A stretch of DNA of 64,000 bases from DASXYG01 sp036502625 (lineage in GTDB: Bacteria > Actinomycetota > Actinomycetes > Streptosporangiales > Streptosporangiaceae), in contig DASXYG010000018.1 of assembly GCA_036502625.1 (NCBI GenBank), positions 1 through 64,000 of the forward strand. The letters are read 5' to 3'. A program made the position numbers and the translations under genes. This document shows positions 52,011-60,006 of the stretch, one piece after another (the first letter of the stretch is position 1; each line of letters starts with the position of its first letter). The notes under the pieces are model-generated. The model did no database searches. It was not told where the DNA came from and saw only the letters and a program-made list of their open reading frames with translations.

Positions 52011-53615
52011 ATGGCCACCGAAGCACCTGAGCCGCTTCCCGCGGACCAGATCGACATCCATACGACCGAGGGCCGCCTCGCCGATCTGGAGCGCCGCCGC
52101 TACGAGGCCGTCCACGCGGGCTCGGAGCGCGCCGTCGAGGTGCAGCACGCAAAGGGCAAGCTCACCGCCCGCGAGCGGATCGACGCGTTCCTCGACCCGG
52201 GTTCGTTCACGGAGTTCGACGCGCTCGCCCGCCACCGCTCACGCGAGTTCGGCATCGAGGCCAACCGTCCGTACGGCGACGGCGTCGTGACCGGCCACGG
52301 CACGGTCGGCGGCCGCCCCGTGTGCGTCTTCAGCCAGGACTTCACGGTGTTCGGCGGCTCCCTCGGCGAGGTCTACGGCGAGAAGATCGTCAAGATCATG
52401 GACCACGCGCTGAAGACCGGCTGCCCCATCGTCGGCCTCAACGACGGCGGCGGCGCGCGCATCCAGGAGGGCGTGGTCGCGCTCGGCCTGTTCGCGGAGA
52501 TCTTCTACCGCAACACGATCGCGTCCGGGGTGATCCCGCAGATCTCGGTGATCATGGGCCCGTGCGCGGGCGGCGCCGTCTACTCCCCCGCCATCACCGA
52601 CTTCACCGTGATGGTCGACAAGACGTCCCACATGTTCATCACCGGGCCCGACGTGATCAAGACGGTGACCGGCGAGGAGGTGACGTTCGAGGAGCTCGGC
52701 GGCGCCCACGCGCACAGTACGAAGTCCGGCGTCGCCCACTACCAGGCGGCCGACGAGGAGGACGCGCTCGAATACGCCAAGGCCCTCCTCGGCTATCTCC
52801 CGTCCAACAACCTGGAGGACCCCCCGGTCCTCGGTGCGGACGGCGACCTCGAGATCGCCGACGACGACCTCGCGCTCGACACCCTGATCCCCGATTCCGC
52901 CAACCAGCCGTACGACATGCGCACCGTCCTCGGCCACGTCCTCGACGACGGCGAGTTCTGCGAGGTCCACGCCCAGTTCGCGCCCAACATCGTGGTCGGC
53001 TTCGGGCGTGTCGAGGGCCGCTCGGTGGGCGTGGTGGCCAACCAGCCCATGAGCTTCGCCGGAACGCTCGACATCGACGCGTCCGAGAAGGCCGCCCGCT
53101 TCGTCCGCACCTGCGACGCCTTCAACATCCCGGTGCTCACCTTCGTCGACGTCCCCGGCTTCCTGCCCGGCACCGACCAGGAGTGGAACGGCATCATCCG
53201 CCGCGGCGCCAAGCTGATCTACGCCTACGCCGAGGCCACCGTCCCCAAGGTCACCGTGATCACCCGCAAGGCCTACGGCGGTGCGTACGACGTCATGGGC
53301 TCCAAGCACCTCCGCGCCGACGTGAACCTGGCCTGGCCCACCGCCCAGATCGCGGTCATGGGCGCCCAGGGCGCGGTCAACATCCTCTACCGCCGCGAGC
53401 TCGCCGCCGCCGACGACCCGGACGAGCTCCGCGCCCGCCGCACCACCGAATACGAGGACGCCTTCGCCAACCCCTACGCGGCCGCCGAACGCGGCTACGT
53501 CGACACCGTGATCATGCCGTCGGAAACCCGGATCCAGGTGATAAAAGCGCTGCGAACGCTGCGGAACAAGCGCGAAACGCTACCCCCGAAGAAACACGGG
53601 AACATCCCGTTGTAA
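52011..53615 (+). CDS. pccB: Acyl-CoA carboxylase carboxyltransferase (beta) subunit
   Basis: A 534-residue carboxyltransferase of the propionyl-/acetyl-CoA carboxylase type, transferring carboxyl from biotin to the acyl-CoA. The two crotonase-like halves carry the oxyanion motifs NDGGGARIQEGV, MGPCAGGAVYSPA, TFVDVPGFLPG and TRKAYGGAYDVMGSKH. Partners in this window are the epsilon subunit (54703) and biotin carboxylase/BCCP (58093). Product is methylmalonyl-CoA or malonyl-CoA; specificity cannot be settled, since the Asp/Ile selectivity residue was not aligned. Confidence 0.93.
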   Translation: MATEAPEPLPADQIDIHTTEGRLADLERRRYEAVHAGSERAVEVQHAKGKLTARERIDAFLDPGSFTEFDALARHRSREFGIEANRPYGDGVVTGHGTVGGRPVCVFSQDFTVFGGSLGEVYGEKIVKIMDHALKTGCPIVGLNDGGGARIQEGVVALGLFAEIFYRNTIASGVIPQISVIMGPCAGGAVYSPAITDFTVMVDKTSHMFITGPDVIKTVTGEEVTFEELGGAHAHSTKSGVAHYQAADEEDALEYAKALLGYLPSNNLEDPPVLGADGDLEIADDDLALDTLIPDSANQPYDMRTVLGHVLDDGEFCEVHAQFAPNIVVGFGRVEGRSVGVVANQPMSFAGTLDIDASEKAARFVRTCDAFNIPVLTFVDVPGFLPGTDQEWNGIIRRGAKLIYAYAEATVPKVTVITRKAYGGAYDVMGSKHLRADVNLAWPTAQIAVMGAQGAVNILYRRELAAADDPDELRARRTTEYEDAFANPYAAAERGYVDTVIMPSETRIQVIKALRTLRNKRETLPPKKHGNIPL

Positions 53616-53664
53616 CCGGTCGGTGTCCTAGAGTCGAGGCCCGGACCGGACGGTGGAGGACACC

Positions 53665-54654
53665 ATGACGACGCCAGAGCTCAGCCCCCAGATCCCGCTT
53701 CCGGCTCGGTACGCGGTCCTGGTCGACGTCGGCTACCTCTATGCGGCGGCTGGAACGATCCTTTTGTGCGCCCAGTCGCGGCGGCAGTACCGCGTTGAGG
53801 CCGAGAAGCTGATCCACGCCCTGCAGCGCCATGCCGCCGAGCAGCTCCGCGGCGAGCTCCTCCGCGTTTACTGGTACGACGCGGCGCGCGACCGGGTGCC
53901 CACCATTGACCAGCGGGTCATCGCCCAGGTCCCCATGGTGAAGCTCAGGCTCGGCAACCTGAACCAGCACGGCCAGCAGAAGGGCGTCGACGCCCAGATC
54001 CGCAGCGACCTGGAGACCCTGGCCCGCCACCGCGCGATCACCGACGCGGTCCTCCTCGCCGGCGACGAGGACATGCTGCCCGCCCTCGAGGCCTCCCAGG
54101 CGTACGGCGTGCGCGTCCACCTGTGGGGCATCGAGCCGCCGTTCGGCACCAACCAGGCCGAGCGCCTGGTCTGGGAGTCCGACACGGTCGAGGTGCTCGA
54201 GACCGACCTCCTGCGGCCGTTCTTCAGCCTCAACGAGGTGCCGGAGCCCGTCCCGGCCGCCACCGCCCAGGCGCCGGCCAGCCAGGCGATCCCGTCCGTC
54301 CCCTCCCCGGCCGACATCTTCGGCGCGCAGCACACCCGAGGCGTACCGCCGCGCACCGGCACGGTCACCGCCGCCACCAAGGCGCGCCTCGGCCCCAGCA
54401 AGAACGACGCCGAGCAGGTCGGCGAGCACGTCGCGCACAAGTGGATCCTCACCCGCGGCCGCGACAACATCCGCGACCTCCTGCCCGGCCCGATGCTGCC
54501 CGCGGTGATCGATAAGGAGCTGCTGATCGAGGCGGAGAAGGAGCTCGGCCTGTCGCTGCGCTCGTACCAGGAGGCGCGCGCCTGGCTGCGCAACGGCTTC
54601 TGGGAGCGCGTCTACCGCGAGTTCGGCCTGACCGTGGGCCGCTCCGACGCCTGA
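53665..54654 (+). CDS. NYN-domain (PIN-like) putative ribonuclease
   Basis: A 329-residue protein. The N-terminal 190 residues are a NYN domain with acidic metal-site positions in VLVDVGYLYAAAG (Asp near residue 23), TDAVLLAGDEDMLPAL (near 132) and WESDTVEVLE, the arrangement of YacP/PIN-type RNases. A Pro/Ala-rich linker (195-250) leads to a helical C-terminal domain with repeated basic and aromatic residues. GGAGG is five bases before ATG 53665. It sits between the two ACC genes without evident functional link. Confidence 0.85.
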   Translation: MTTPELSPQIPLPARYAVLVDVGYLYAAAGTILLCAQSRRQYRVEAEKLIHALQRHAAEQLRGELLRVYWYDAARDRVPTIDQRVIAQVPMVKLRLGNLNQHGQQKGVDAQIRSDLETLARHRAITDAVLLAGDEDMLPALEASQAYGVRVHLWGIEPPFGTNQAERLVWESDTVEVLETDLLRPFFSLNEVPEPVPAATAQAPASQAIPSVPSPADIFGAQHTRGVPPRTGTVTAATKARLGPSKNDAEQVGEHVAHKWILTRGRDNIRDLLPGPMLPAVIDKELLIEAEKELGLSLRSYQEARAWLRNGFWERVYREFGLTVGRSDA

Positions 54655-54702
54655 GCCGCCCGTACGACAGACTGCCGTGAGGCCGACGAACCGGAGGGGG
54701 AC

Positions 54703-54930
54703 ATGACCGAGCACCCGGAGCGCCCCGTGCTGCGCGTGGTCCGCGGCGACGCGACCCCCGAGGAGATCGCCGCCCTGGTCGCCGTGGTCGCGGCGGCGGG
54801 CGCGCGCGCCGCGGCCGCCGCGGAGCCCGCCGCCGACCGCCCGTCCGCCTGGCGCGACCCCGCGCGGCGCATGCGCAGGCCGATGCCGCACGGCCCCGGC
54901 GCCTGGCGCGCGTCGGCCCTCCCTGGCTGA
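54703..54930 (+). CDS. accE: Acyl-CoA carboxylase epsilon subunit
   Basis: A 75-residue ACC_epsilon protein. The helical VLRVVRGDATPEEIAALVAVV segment is the usual binding element and WRDPARRMRRPMPHGPGAWRAS the conserved basic tail. Epsilon stabilises the alpha-beta carboxylase complex in actinobacteria. In Streptomyces its gene follows pccB directly; here the NYN gene stands between. The hairpin at 54952 ends the transcript. Confidence 0.88.
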   Translation: MTEHPERPVLRVVRGDATPEEIAALVAVVAAAGARAAAAAEPAADRPSAWRDPARRMRRPMPHGPGAWRASALPG

Positions 54931-54951
54931 CCTCACCGAACACCCCGTACG

Positions 54952-54980
54952 AGCCCCGTCGACCCCAGGCCGGCGGGGCT
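54952..54980 (+). terminator. Hairpin after the epsilon-subunit gene
   Basis: AGCCCCG (54952-54958) and CGGGGCT (54974-54980) form a 7-bp stem with a 15-base loop, followed by TCGTC. It lies 22 bases after the stop codon. Confidence 0.55.
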
Positions 54981-55006
54981 TCGTCGCGCCCAGGGCTCCG
55001 GCCGAT

Positions 55007-55057
55007 GGAAAGTACTTGACGGATTGGAAAGTACTTGTCATAGTCGTGGTACTTGCC
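55007..55057 (+). promoter_or_regulatory. Repeated AAGTACTT operator and promoter of the ABC operon
   Basis: GGAAAGTACTTGAC (55007) and GGAAAGTACTTGTC (55026) are direct repeats 19 bases apart; a third partial copy GGTACTTGCC starts at 55048. Each of the first two contains the palindrome AAGTACTT. TTGACG (55016-55021) and CATAGT (55039-55044), 17 bases apart, can be the -35 and -10 boxes, so a repressor on the repeats would cover the promoter. The winged-helix protein at 55931 is the obvious candidate. Confidence 0.7.
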
Positions 55058-55068
55058 AAGGAGGACAG

Positions 55069-55518
55069 ATGACCGACGACGACCTCGACCGGACGCACGA
55101 CCCCCGCGTCGACGGCCCGGACGCCCTCGCCCACCTGGCCCAGGCCGAGAAGATGCAGCAGGCGGTCCGCCGCCAGGCCAAGTGGTACGCGCGGTACCTG
55201 GTGCTCTTCGGCGTGGCCACGATCCCCGCGGTGACCGCCGCCGGGTTCATCCAGGGCCCCGTCTCCGGGCTGACCTTCGCGCTCGTGTGGTGCGTGTTCG
55301 TCTTCGCCGTCACCTTGTGGAGCCAGCGTTTCGGCGTCAGCCGCCGCGGCTTCGGCCGGGTCCACGCCATCTGGCTCGTCAGTTGGCTGGTCTGCTACAT
55401 GGCCGTGCTGTTCATCGGCGTGGCCGTCTTCCCGCACAATCTCGCGTGGTTCCTGCCCGGCGCGGTGGTCACCTCGATCCCCTGTTTCGTCACCGCCTAC
55501 CTGGAGGCGCACCGATGA
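55069..55518 (+). CDS. Small membrane protein of the autoregulated ABC operon
   Basis: A 149-residue protein with four hydrophobic segments (from about residues 45-140) after a charged cytoplasmic stretch (AHLAQAEKMQQAVRRQAKWYARY). ATG 55069 follows GGAGGA. Its stop overlaps the next start (ATGA). The next gene encodes a protein of the same layout, so they are paralogues and may form a heteromer. Function unknown. Confidence 0.72.
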   Translation: MTDDDLDRTHDPRVDGPDALAHLAQAEKMQQAVRRQAKWYARYLVLFGVATIPAVTAAGFIQGPVSGLTFALVWCVFVFAVTLWSQRFGVSRRGFGRVHAIWLVSWLVCYMAVLFIGVAVFPHNLAWFLPGAVVTSIPCFVTAYLEAHR

Positions 55519-55934
55519 ACGACATGGACGCGGGCGACCGGCTCTCCGACGCCCAGCGCATGGCCGCGCGGGTCCACCGCCGCAGCCGCTGGACGGTCCG
55601 GGTCTACGCCGCCATCGGCACCGCCGGGGTCATCTACATCACCATCTGCGGCTTCGAGGTGCCCAACCTGGTGTTCCAGGCCGCGTTCGTGCTCTGGATC
55701 GGCACCGTCTGCGCCGCGACGATCTACGCCAAGCGCCAGCCCGTCGAGCCGCGCGGCTACCGGCGGCGGTTCAACCGTACGGTCGCCGTCTGGTTCGTCG
55801 TCTGGATGGTCGTCTTCATCGTCGGGTTCGCGTTCTTCCGCCACCAGCCCGCCTGGTGGGTGGGCGGCGGCGTGGTCAGCGCGCTGATCATGTACGGCGG
55901 TGCGTACCGGGAGATCAGGGAGGCCCGGCGGTGA
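55515..55934 (+). CDS. Second small membrane protein, paralogue of the previous one
   Basis: A 139-residue protein with four hydrophobic segments and the same plan as the preceding gene (SDAQRMAARVHRRSRWTVRVYAAIG, then RQPVEPRGYRRRFNRTVAVW matching WSQRFGVSRRGFGRVHAIW). Its start and stop both overlap neighbours by four bases (ATGA and GTGA). It is tightly coupled to the regulator that follows. Function unknown. Confidence 0.72.
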   Translation: MNDMDAGDRLSDAQRMAARVHRRSRWTVRVYAAIGTAGVIYITICGFEVPNLVFQAAFVLWIGTVCAATIYAKRQPVEPRGYRRRFNRTVAVWFVVWMVVFIVGFAFFRHQPAWWVGGGVVSALIMYGGAYREIREARR

Positions 55935-56251
55935 CGACCCGTCATCCACGCCACGGCCTCGACGAGGTGATCCACTCCCCCGTCCGCTTCTCGATCATGG
56001 CGGCGCTCGCCGCGGCCAGCAAAGCCGAGTTCGGCTTCGTGCGCGACACCGTCGAGGTCAGCGACTCGGTGCTGTCCAAGCAGGTCGCAACCCTGGAAAA
56101 CGCCGGATACGTGAGCGTGACGAAGGGCTATGTCGGGAAGCGGCCGCGCACCTGGCTCTCGCTCACCCCCAACGGCCTGACCGCGTTCAACAACCATGTC
56201 GCCACTCTGCGCGCGATCGCGGAGGCGGCCGTACCCCAGCCGGAGGAATGA
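55931..56251 (+). CDS. Winged-helix transcriptional regulator (HTH_34/MarR-like)
   Basis: A 106-residue single-domain regulator. The recognition region is RDTVEVSDSVLSKQVATLEN, with the wing in GYVSVTKGYVGKRPRTWLSLT. This family of short winged-helix proteins without effector domain often controls its own ABC operon. GTG 55931 overlaps the upstream stop. It probably binds the AAGTACTT repeats at 55007-55057. Confidence 0.85.
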   Translation: MTTRHPRHGLDEVIHSPVRFSIMAALAAASKAEFGFVRDTVEVSDSVLSKQVATLENAGYVSVTKGYVGKRPRTWLSLTPNGLTAFNNHVATLRAIAEAAVPQPEE

Positions 56252-56252
56252 G

Positions 56253-57176
56253 ATGAGCGTGCTCGAGACCGCCGTCAGCGTGGACGGCCTCGTGAAGACG
56301 TACGGCAAGGTCACCGCCGTCGACGGCGTCGACCTCGACATCTACGCCGGAGAGATCTTCGGCCTGCTCGGCCCGAACGGCGCCGGCAAGAGCACCACGA
56401 TCGAGACGCTGGTCGGGCTGCGCACACCCGGCGGCGGCCAGGTCCGCGTCCTGGGCCTGGACCCCGGCGACGACCGCGCCGGCCTGCGCGAGATGGTCAC
56501 CATCCAGCCGCAGGAAGCCGCCATGTTCCCCACGCAGACGGTCACCGAGACCCTGCGCCTGTGGGCCGCGCTGCACACCGGGTCGCGGGCGCCGGAGGAG
56601 ATCATGCGGGCGCTCGACCTCGACGGGTCGCGCGACGTCCAGGTCCGCCGGCTGTCCGGCGGCCAGCGGCAGCGGCTGCTCGTGGCCACTGCGATGATCT
56701 CCCGGCCGCGGCTGATGATCCTCGACGAACCGTCCACCGGCCTCGACCCCAACGCGCGCGACGCGCTGTGGGAGGCCATCCGCGACTGCCGCGCCTCCGG
56801 CAGCACCGTGCTGCTGTCCACCCACGCGATGGAGGAGGCGCACGCGCTGTGCGACCGCCTGGCCATCGTCGACCACGGCAAGGTCGTGGCCTGCGGCGCG
56901 CCGGACGACCTGATCCGTAAGCACGCCCCGTACCAGGAGATCACCTTCACGTCCGGGGCCGCCGAGCGGTGGGACGACCTCAGCGACCTGCCCGGCGTCT
57001 CCCACGTGGCCACCGAGCCCGCGGGCGGCGGCACCCGGGTGGCCGTGCAGACCAGCGAGCCGGACACCGTCCTGCGCGCGGTCCTCACCGGCCGCGACGG
57101 CGTACGCGACGTGCAGACGCACGACGGCGGCCTCGGCGCCGTCTTCCGCGCCCTGACCGGCCGCACCTTCGACTAG
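56253..57176 (+). CDS. ABC transporter ATPase (CcmA/DrrA-like)
   Basis: A 307-residue exporter ATPase. Walker A is LLGPNGAGKST near residue 40, the signature RLSGGQRQRLLVA near 137, and Walker B LMILDEPSTGLDP near 157. The 80-residue C-terminal extension is typical of drug or lipid exporter ATPases. ATG 56253 follows GGAGGA by six bases. The partner permease gene starts after 31 bases. Confidence 0.93.
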   Translation: MSVLETAVSVDGLVKTYGKVTAVDGVDLDIYAGEIFGLLGPNGAGKSTTIETLVGLRTPGGGQVRVLGLDPGDDRAGLREMVTIQPQEAAMFPTQTVTETLRLWAALHTGSRAPEEIMRALDLDGSRDVQVRRLSGGQRQRLLVATAMISRPRLMILDEPSTGLDPNARDALWEAIRDCRASGSTVLLSTHAMEEAHALCDRLAIVDHGKVVACGAPDDLIRKHAPYQEITFTSGAAERWDDLSDLPGVSHVATEPAGGGTRVAVQTSEPDTVLRAVLTGRDGVRDVQTHDGGLGAVFRALTGRTFD

Positions 57177-57207
57177 CCCAGAGAACCTCCAGAGAGCGGA
57201 GCGCCCC

Positions 57208-57969
57208 GTGCCCACTTCGATCTTCCGCGAGCTCGCGCTGGTCCAGACCCGCGAGATGTTCCGCGACCTGAAGACCCTGTTCCTGTCCGTGCTGTATCCG
57301 TTCGTGATCCTGGCGATCTTCATGTTCGTCGGCGCGGTGACGCCGAAGTCGCCCGGCGGCCCGAACATCCAGGCCCTGTCGATCGCGATGACGCTGTTCC
57401 TGTGCGTCGGGTCGTTCGGGTTCTTCGGCCTCGCCGTGCCACTGGTCGCGATGCGCGAGCGCGGCACGCTGCGGCTGCTGTCGACCACGCCGCTGCGGCG
57501 CGCCACGCTGCTGGCGTCCCAGGTGCCGGGGCGCGCCGCGGTGGCCGCCGGGCAGATCGTGGTGATCGTCGCCATCGGCCTCGGCATGGGCGCCGTCACG
57601 CTCGCGAACGTCGCGATGCTGCTGGCCGCGTGCCTGCTCGGCCTGGTCCTGTTCGCGTCGCTCGGCTACCTCGTCGGCGGCCGTGCGCCGTCCAGCGAGT
57701 CGACCAGCACGGTGACGGCGATCGGCCTGGTCGTGCTGATGTTCGCCGGCGGCCTGGTGTTCCCGCTCAGCGGCCTGCCCGCCGCCGTGGGCGCCGTCGC
57801 CCGGTTCCTGCCCACGACGTACCTCGGCGACATGCTGCGCCACGCCGCGCTCGGCACGCCCGCGCAGTACGCGCCGCTGCTCGGGGTAGGCGTCGTCCTC
57901 GCGTACGCCGCCGTGTTCGCCGCGATCGCCGTGCGCACGTTCCGCTGGGACGCCGGCGAGCGCGCCTGA
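57208..57969 (+). CDS. ABC-2 type exporter permease
   Basis: A 253-residue permease with six hydrophobic segments and the ABC-2 motif around LVAMRERGTLRLLSTTPLRR before the second helix. GLVFPLSGLPAAVGAVARFLPTTYLGDMLR near residue 185 is the typical C-terminal signature. The start is GTG 57208. It completes the five-gene self-regulated operon that begins at 55069. The exported compound is unknown; drug or lipid extrusion is likely. Confidence 0.9.
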   Translation: MPTSIFRELALVQTREMFRDLKTLFLSVLYPFVILAIFMFVGAVTPKSPGGPNIQALSIAMTLFLCVGSFGFFGLAVPLVAMRERGTLRLLSTTPLRRATLLASQVPGRAAVAAGQIVVIVAIGLGMGAVTLANVAMLLAACLLGLVLFASLGYLVGGRAPSSESTSTVTAIGLVVLMFAGGLVFPLSGLPAAVGAVARFLPTTYLGDMLRHAALGTPAQYAPLLGVGVVLAYAAVFAAIAVRTFRWDAGERA

Positions 57970-58092
57970 CGCGGACGCCCGCCCGCCCCACCTGCGCCGG
58001 CGGACACGCGGAACAGTAGTGTGCCGCCCGGTACGGAACCGCGTTCCAGTCGCGGAATAAACTCCGGTGGGTACCCGAAGGAGGAACCGTCC

Positions 58093-59847
58093 GTGCGCAA
58101 AGTCCTGATCGCGAATCGCGGGGAGATCGCGGTACGCATCGCCCGCGCGTGCACCGACGCCGGCCTGGCCAGCGTGGCCGTGTACGCCGAGCCCGACCTC
58201 GACGCCCTGCACGTCCGCGTGGCCGATGAGGCGTACGCGCTCGGCGGCGCCACCCCGGCGGACAGCTATCTGGACATCCCGAAGCTGCTGAAGATCGCCC
58301 AGCAGTCCGGCGCCGACGCCGTCCACCCCGGCTACGGCTTCCTCGCCGAGAACTCCGACTTCGCCCAGGCCGTCATCGACGCCGGGCTGACCTGGATCGG
58401 CCCGCCACCCGCGGCGATCCAGGCGCTCGGCGACAAGGTGCAGGCGCGGCACATCGCGCAGAAGGTGGAGGCGCCGCTCGTCCCCGGCACACAGGACCCC
58501 GTGTCCGGCGCCGACGAGGTGGTCGCGTTCGCCGAGAAGCACGGCCTGCCGATCGCGATCAAGGCGGCGTTCGGCGGCGGCGGGCGCGGCCTGAAGGTGG
58601 CCCGTGAGCTGGGCGAGGTCGCCGAGATGTACGACTCGGCCGTACGCGAGGCCACCGCCGCGTTCGGGCGCGGCGAGTGCTTCGTGGAGCGCTACCTCGA
58701 CCGTCCGCGCCACGTCGAGACGCAGTGCCTCGCCGACCAGTACGGCAACGTCGTCGTGGTGTCCACGCGCGACTGCTCGCTGCAGCGCCGCCACCAGAAG
58801 CTCGTCGAGGAGGCGCCCGCGCCGTACCTCACCGACGACCAGATGCGCACACTGCACACCTCGTCGAAGGCGATCCTCCGCGAGGCCGGCTACGTCGGCG
58901 CCGGCACGTGCGAGTTCCTGGTCGGGCAGGACGGCACGATCTCCTTCCTCGAGGTCAACACCCGCCTCCAGGTCGAGCACCCGGTCACCGAGGAGGTCTC
59001 GGGCATCGACCTCGTCCGCGAGATGTTCCGTGTCGCGTCCGGCGAGCAGCTCGGCTACGACGACCCGGAGCTGCGCGGCCACTCCATCGAGTTCCGCGTC
59101 AACGCCGAGGACGCCGGGCGCGACTTCCTGCCCGCGCCGGGCACGGTCACCGGCTGGCACCCGCCGTCCGGCCCCGGCGTACGCCTCGACGCCGGCTACG
59201 AGAAGGGCATGACGGTCCCGGGCGCGTTCGACTCCCTGATCGCGAAGCTCGTCGTCACCGGCGCCGACCGCCGCCAGGCGCTGGACCGCGCCCGCCGCGC
59301 GCTGGCGGAGTTCGAGGTCGACGGCATGCCGACCGTCCTGCCGTTCCACCGCGCGGTGGTGGTCGATCCGGCGTTCGCCCCGGCGGGCGACGCCCCGTTC
59401 ACCATCCACACGCGGTGGATCGAGACCGAGTTCGACAACCAGATCCCGCGCTACGCCGGCACGGTGGCCGACGGCTCCGAGGAGGCCGAGCGGGAGACCG
59501 TGACGGTCGAGGTGGGCGGCAAGCGCCTGGAGGTCGTCCTCCCCGCGGGCCTCGGCGCCGCGGCGGAGCGGCCGGCGGCGAAGCGGCCCACGCGCCGGAC
59601 GACCGGGGCGTCCGGGTCGGCGGCCGCCGGCGGGGACACCCTGGTCAGCCCGATGCAGGGCACGATCGTGAAGGTGGTGGCCGCCGACGGCGCGCAGGTC
59701 GCGGCCGGCGACACGATCGTCGTGCTCGAGGCGATGAAGATGGAGCAGCCGCTGGCCGCGCACAAGGCCGGCACCGTGACAGGGCTTTCGGCCGAGGTCG
59801 GCCAGACCGTCGCCAACGGCGCCACCATCTGCGAGATCAAGGACTGA
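58093..59847 (+). CDS. Acyl-CoA carboxylase alpha subunit: biotin carboxylase fused to BCCP
   Basis: A 584-residue actinobacterial alpha subunit. Residues 1-450 are biotin carboxylase (RKVLIANRGEIAVRI, AAFGGGGRGLKV, EVNTRLQVEHPVTE). After a Pro/Ala/Thr-rich linker, the BCCP domain begins near 510 and carries the biotinylated Lys549 in EAMKMEQ. It corresponds to the AccA type, able to serve both acetyl- and propionyl-CoA carboxylases. GGAGG stands eight bases before GTG 58093. Its biotin is probably attached by the BirA encoded in this window. Confidence 0.95.
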   Translation: MRKVLIANRGEIAVRIARACTDAGLASVAVYAEPDLDALHVRVADEAYALGGATPADSYLDIPKLLKIAQQSGADAVHPGYGFLAENSDFAQAVIDAGLTWIGPPPAAIQALGDKVQARHIAQKVEAPLVPGTQDPVSGADEVVAFAEKHGLPIAIKAAFGGGGRGLKVARELGEVAEMYDSAVREATAAFGRGECFVERYLDRPRHVETQCLADQYGNVVVVSTRDCSLQRRHQKLVEEAPAPYLTDDQMRTLHTSSKAILREAGYVGAGTCEFLVGQDGTISFLEVNTRLQVEHPVTEEVSGIDLVREMFRVASGEQLGYDDPELRGHSIEFRVNAEDAGRDFLPAPGTVTGWHPPSGPGVRLDAGYEKGMTVPGAFDSLIAKLVVTGADRRQALDRARRALAEFEVDGMPTVLPFHRAVVVDPAFAPAGDAPFTIHTRWIETEFDNQIPRYAGTVADGSEEAERETVTVEVGGKRLEVVLPAGLGAAAERPAAKRPTRRTTGASGSAAAGGDTLVSPMQGTIVKVVAADGAQVAAGDTIVVLEAMKMEQPLAAHKAGTVTGLSAEVGQTVANGATICEIKD

Positions 59848-59856
59848 CCGGCCGGG

Positions 59857-59865
59857 TTATCCACA
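59857..59865 (+). other. DnaA-box-like nonamer TTATCCACA
   Basis: Second perfect copy of the nonamer found at 51949, here 10 bases after the carboxylase stop codon. No cluster of boxes surrounds it. Confidence 0.35.
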
Positions 59866-60006
59866 GCGCGAGATCGGCCCCTGCACGCCGCGCTGGCTGG
59901 GCGGGCAGAATGGGTCCTGGTCGCCGCGGTTTTTGTTCGCTCTTTGCATAACGGGAACTCGGCGGCTCGGCCCGTTCGTCTGACCTCCAAAGGAGGAGGC
60001 CGTTCC

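Noticed and set aside
57085..59763. Minus-strand open frame of 892 codons
   Set aside because: It is antisense to the ABC permease and biotin carboxylase genes and rich in Arg, Gly and Asp without domains.
51949..59865. A replication origin
   Set aside because: Only two isolated DnaA-box-like nonamers about 8 kb apart; no AT-rich region and no dnaA, dnaN or gyrB genes.
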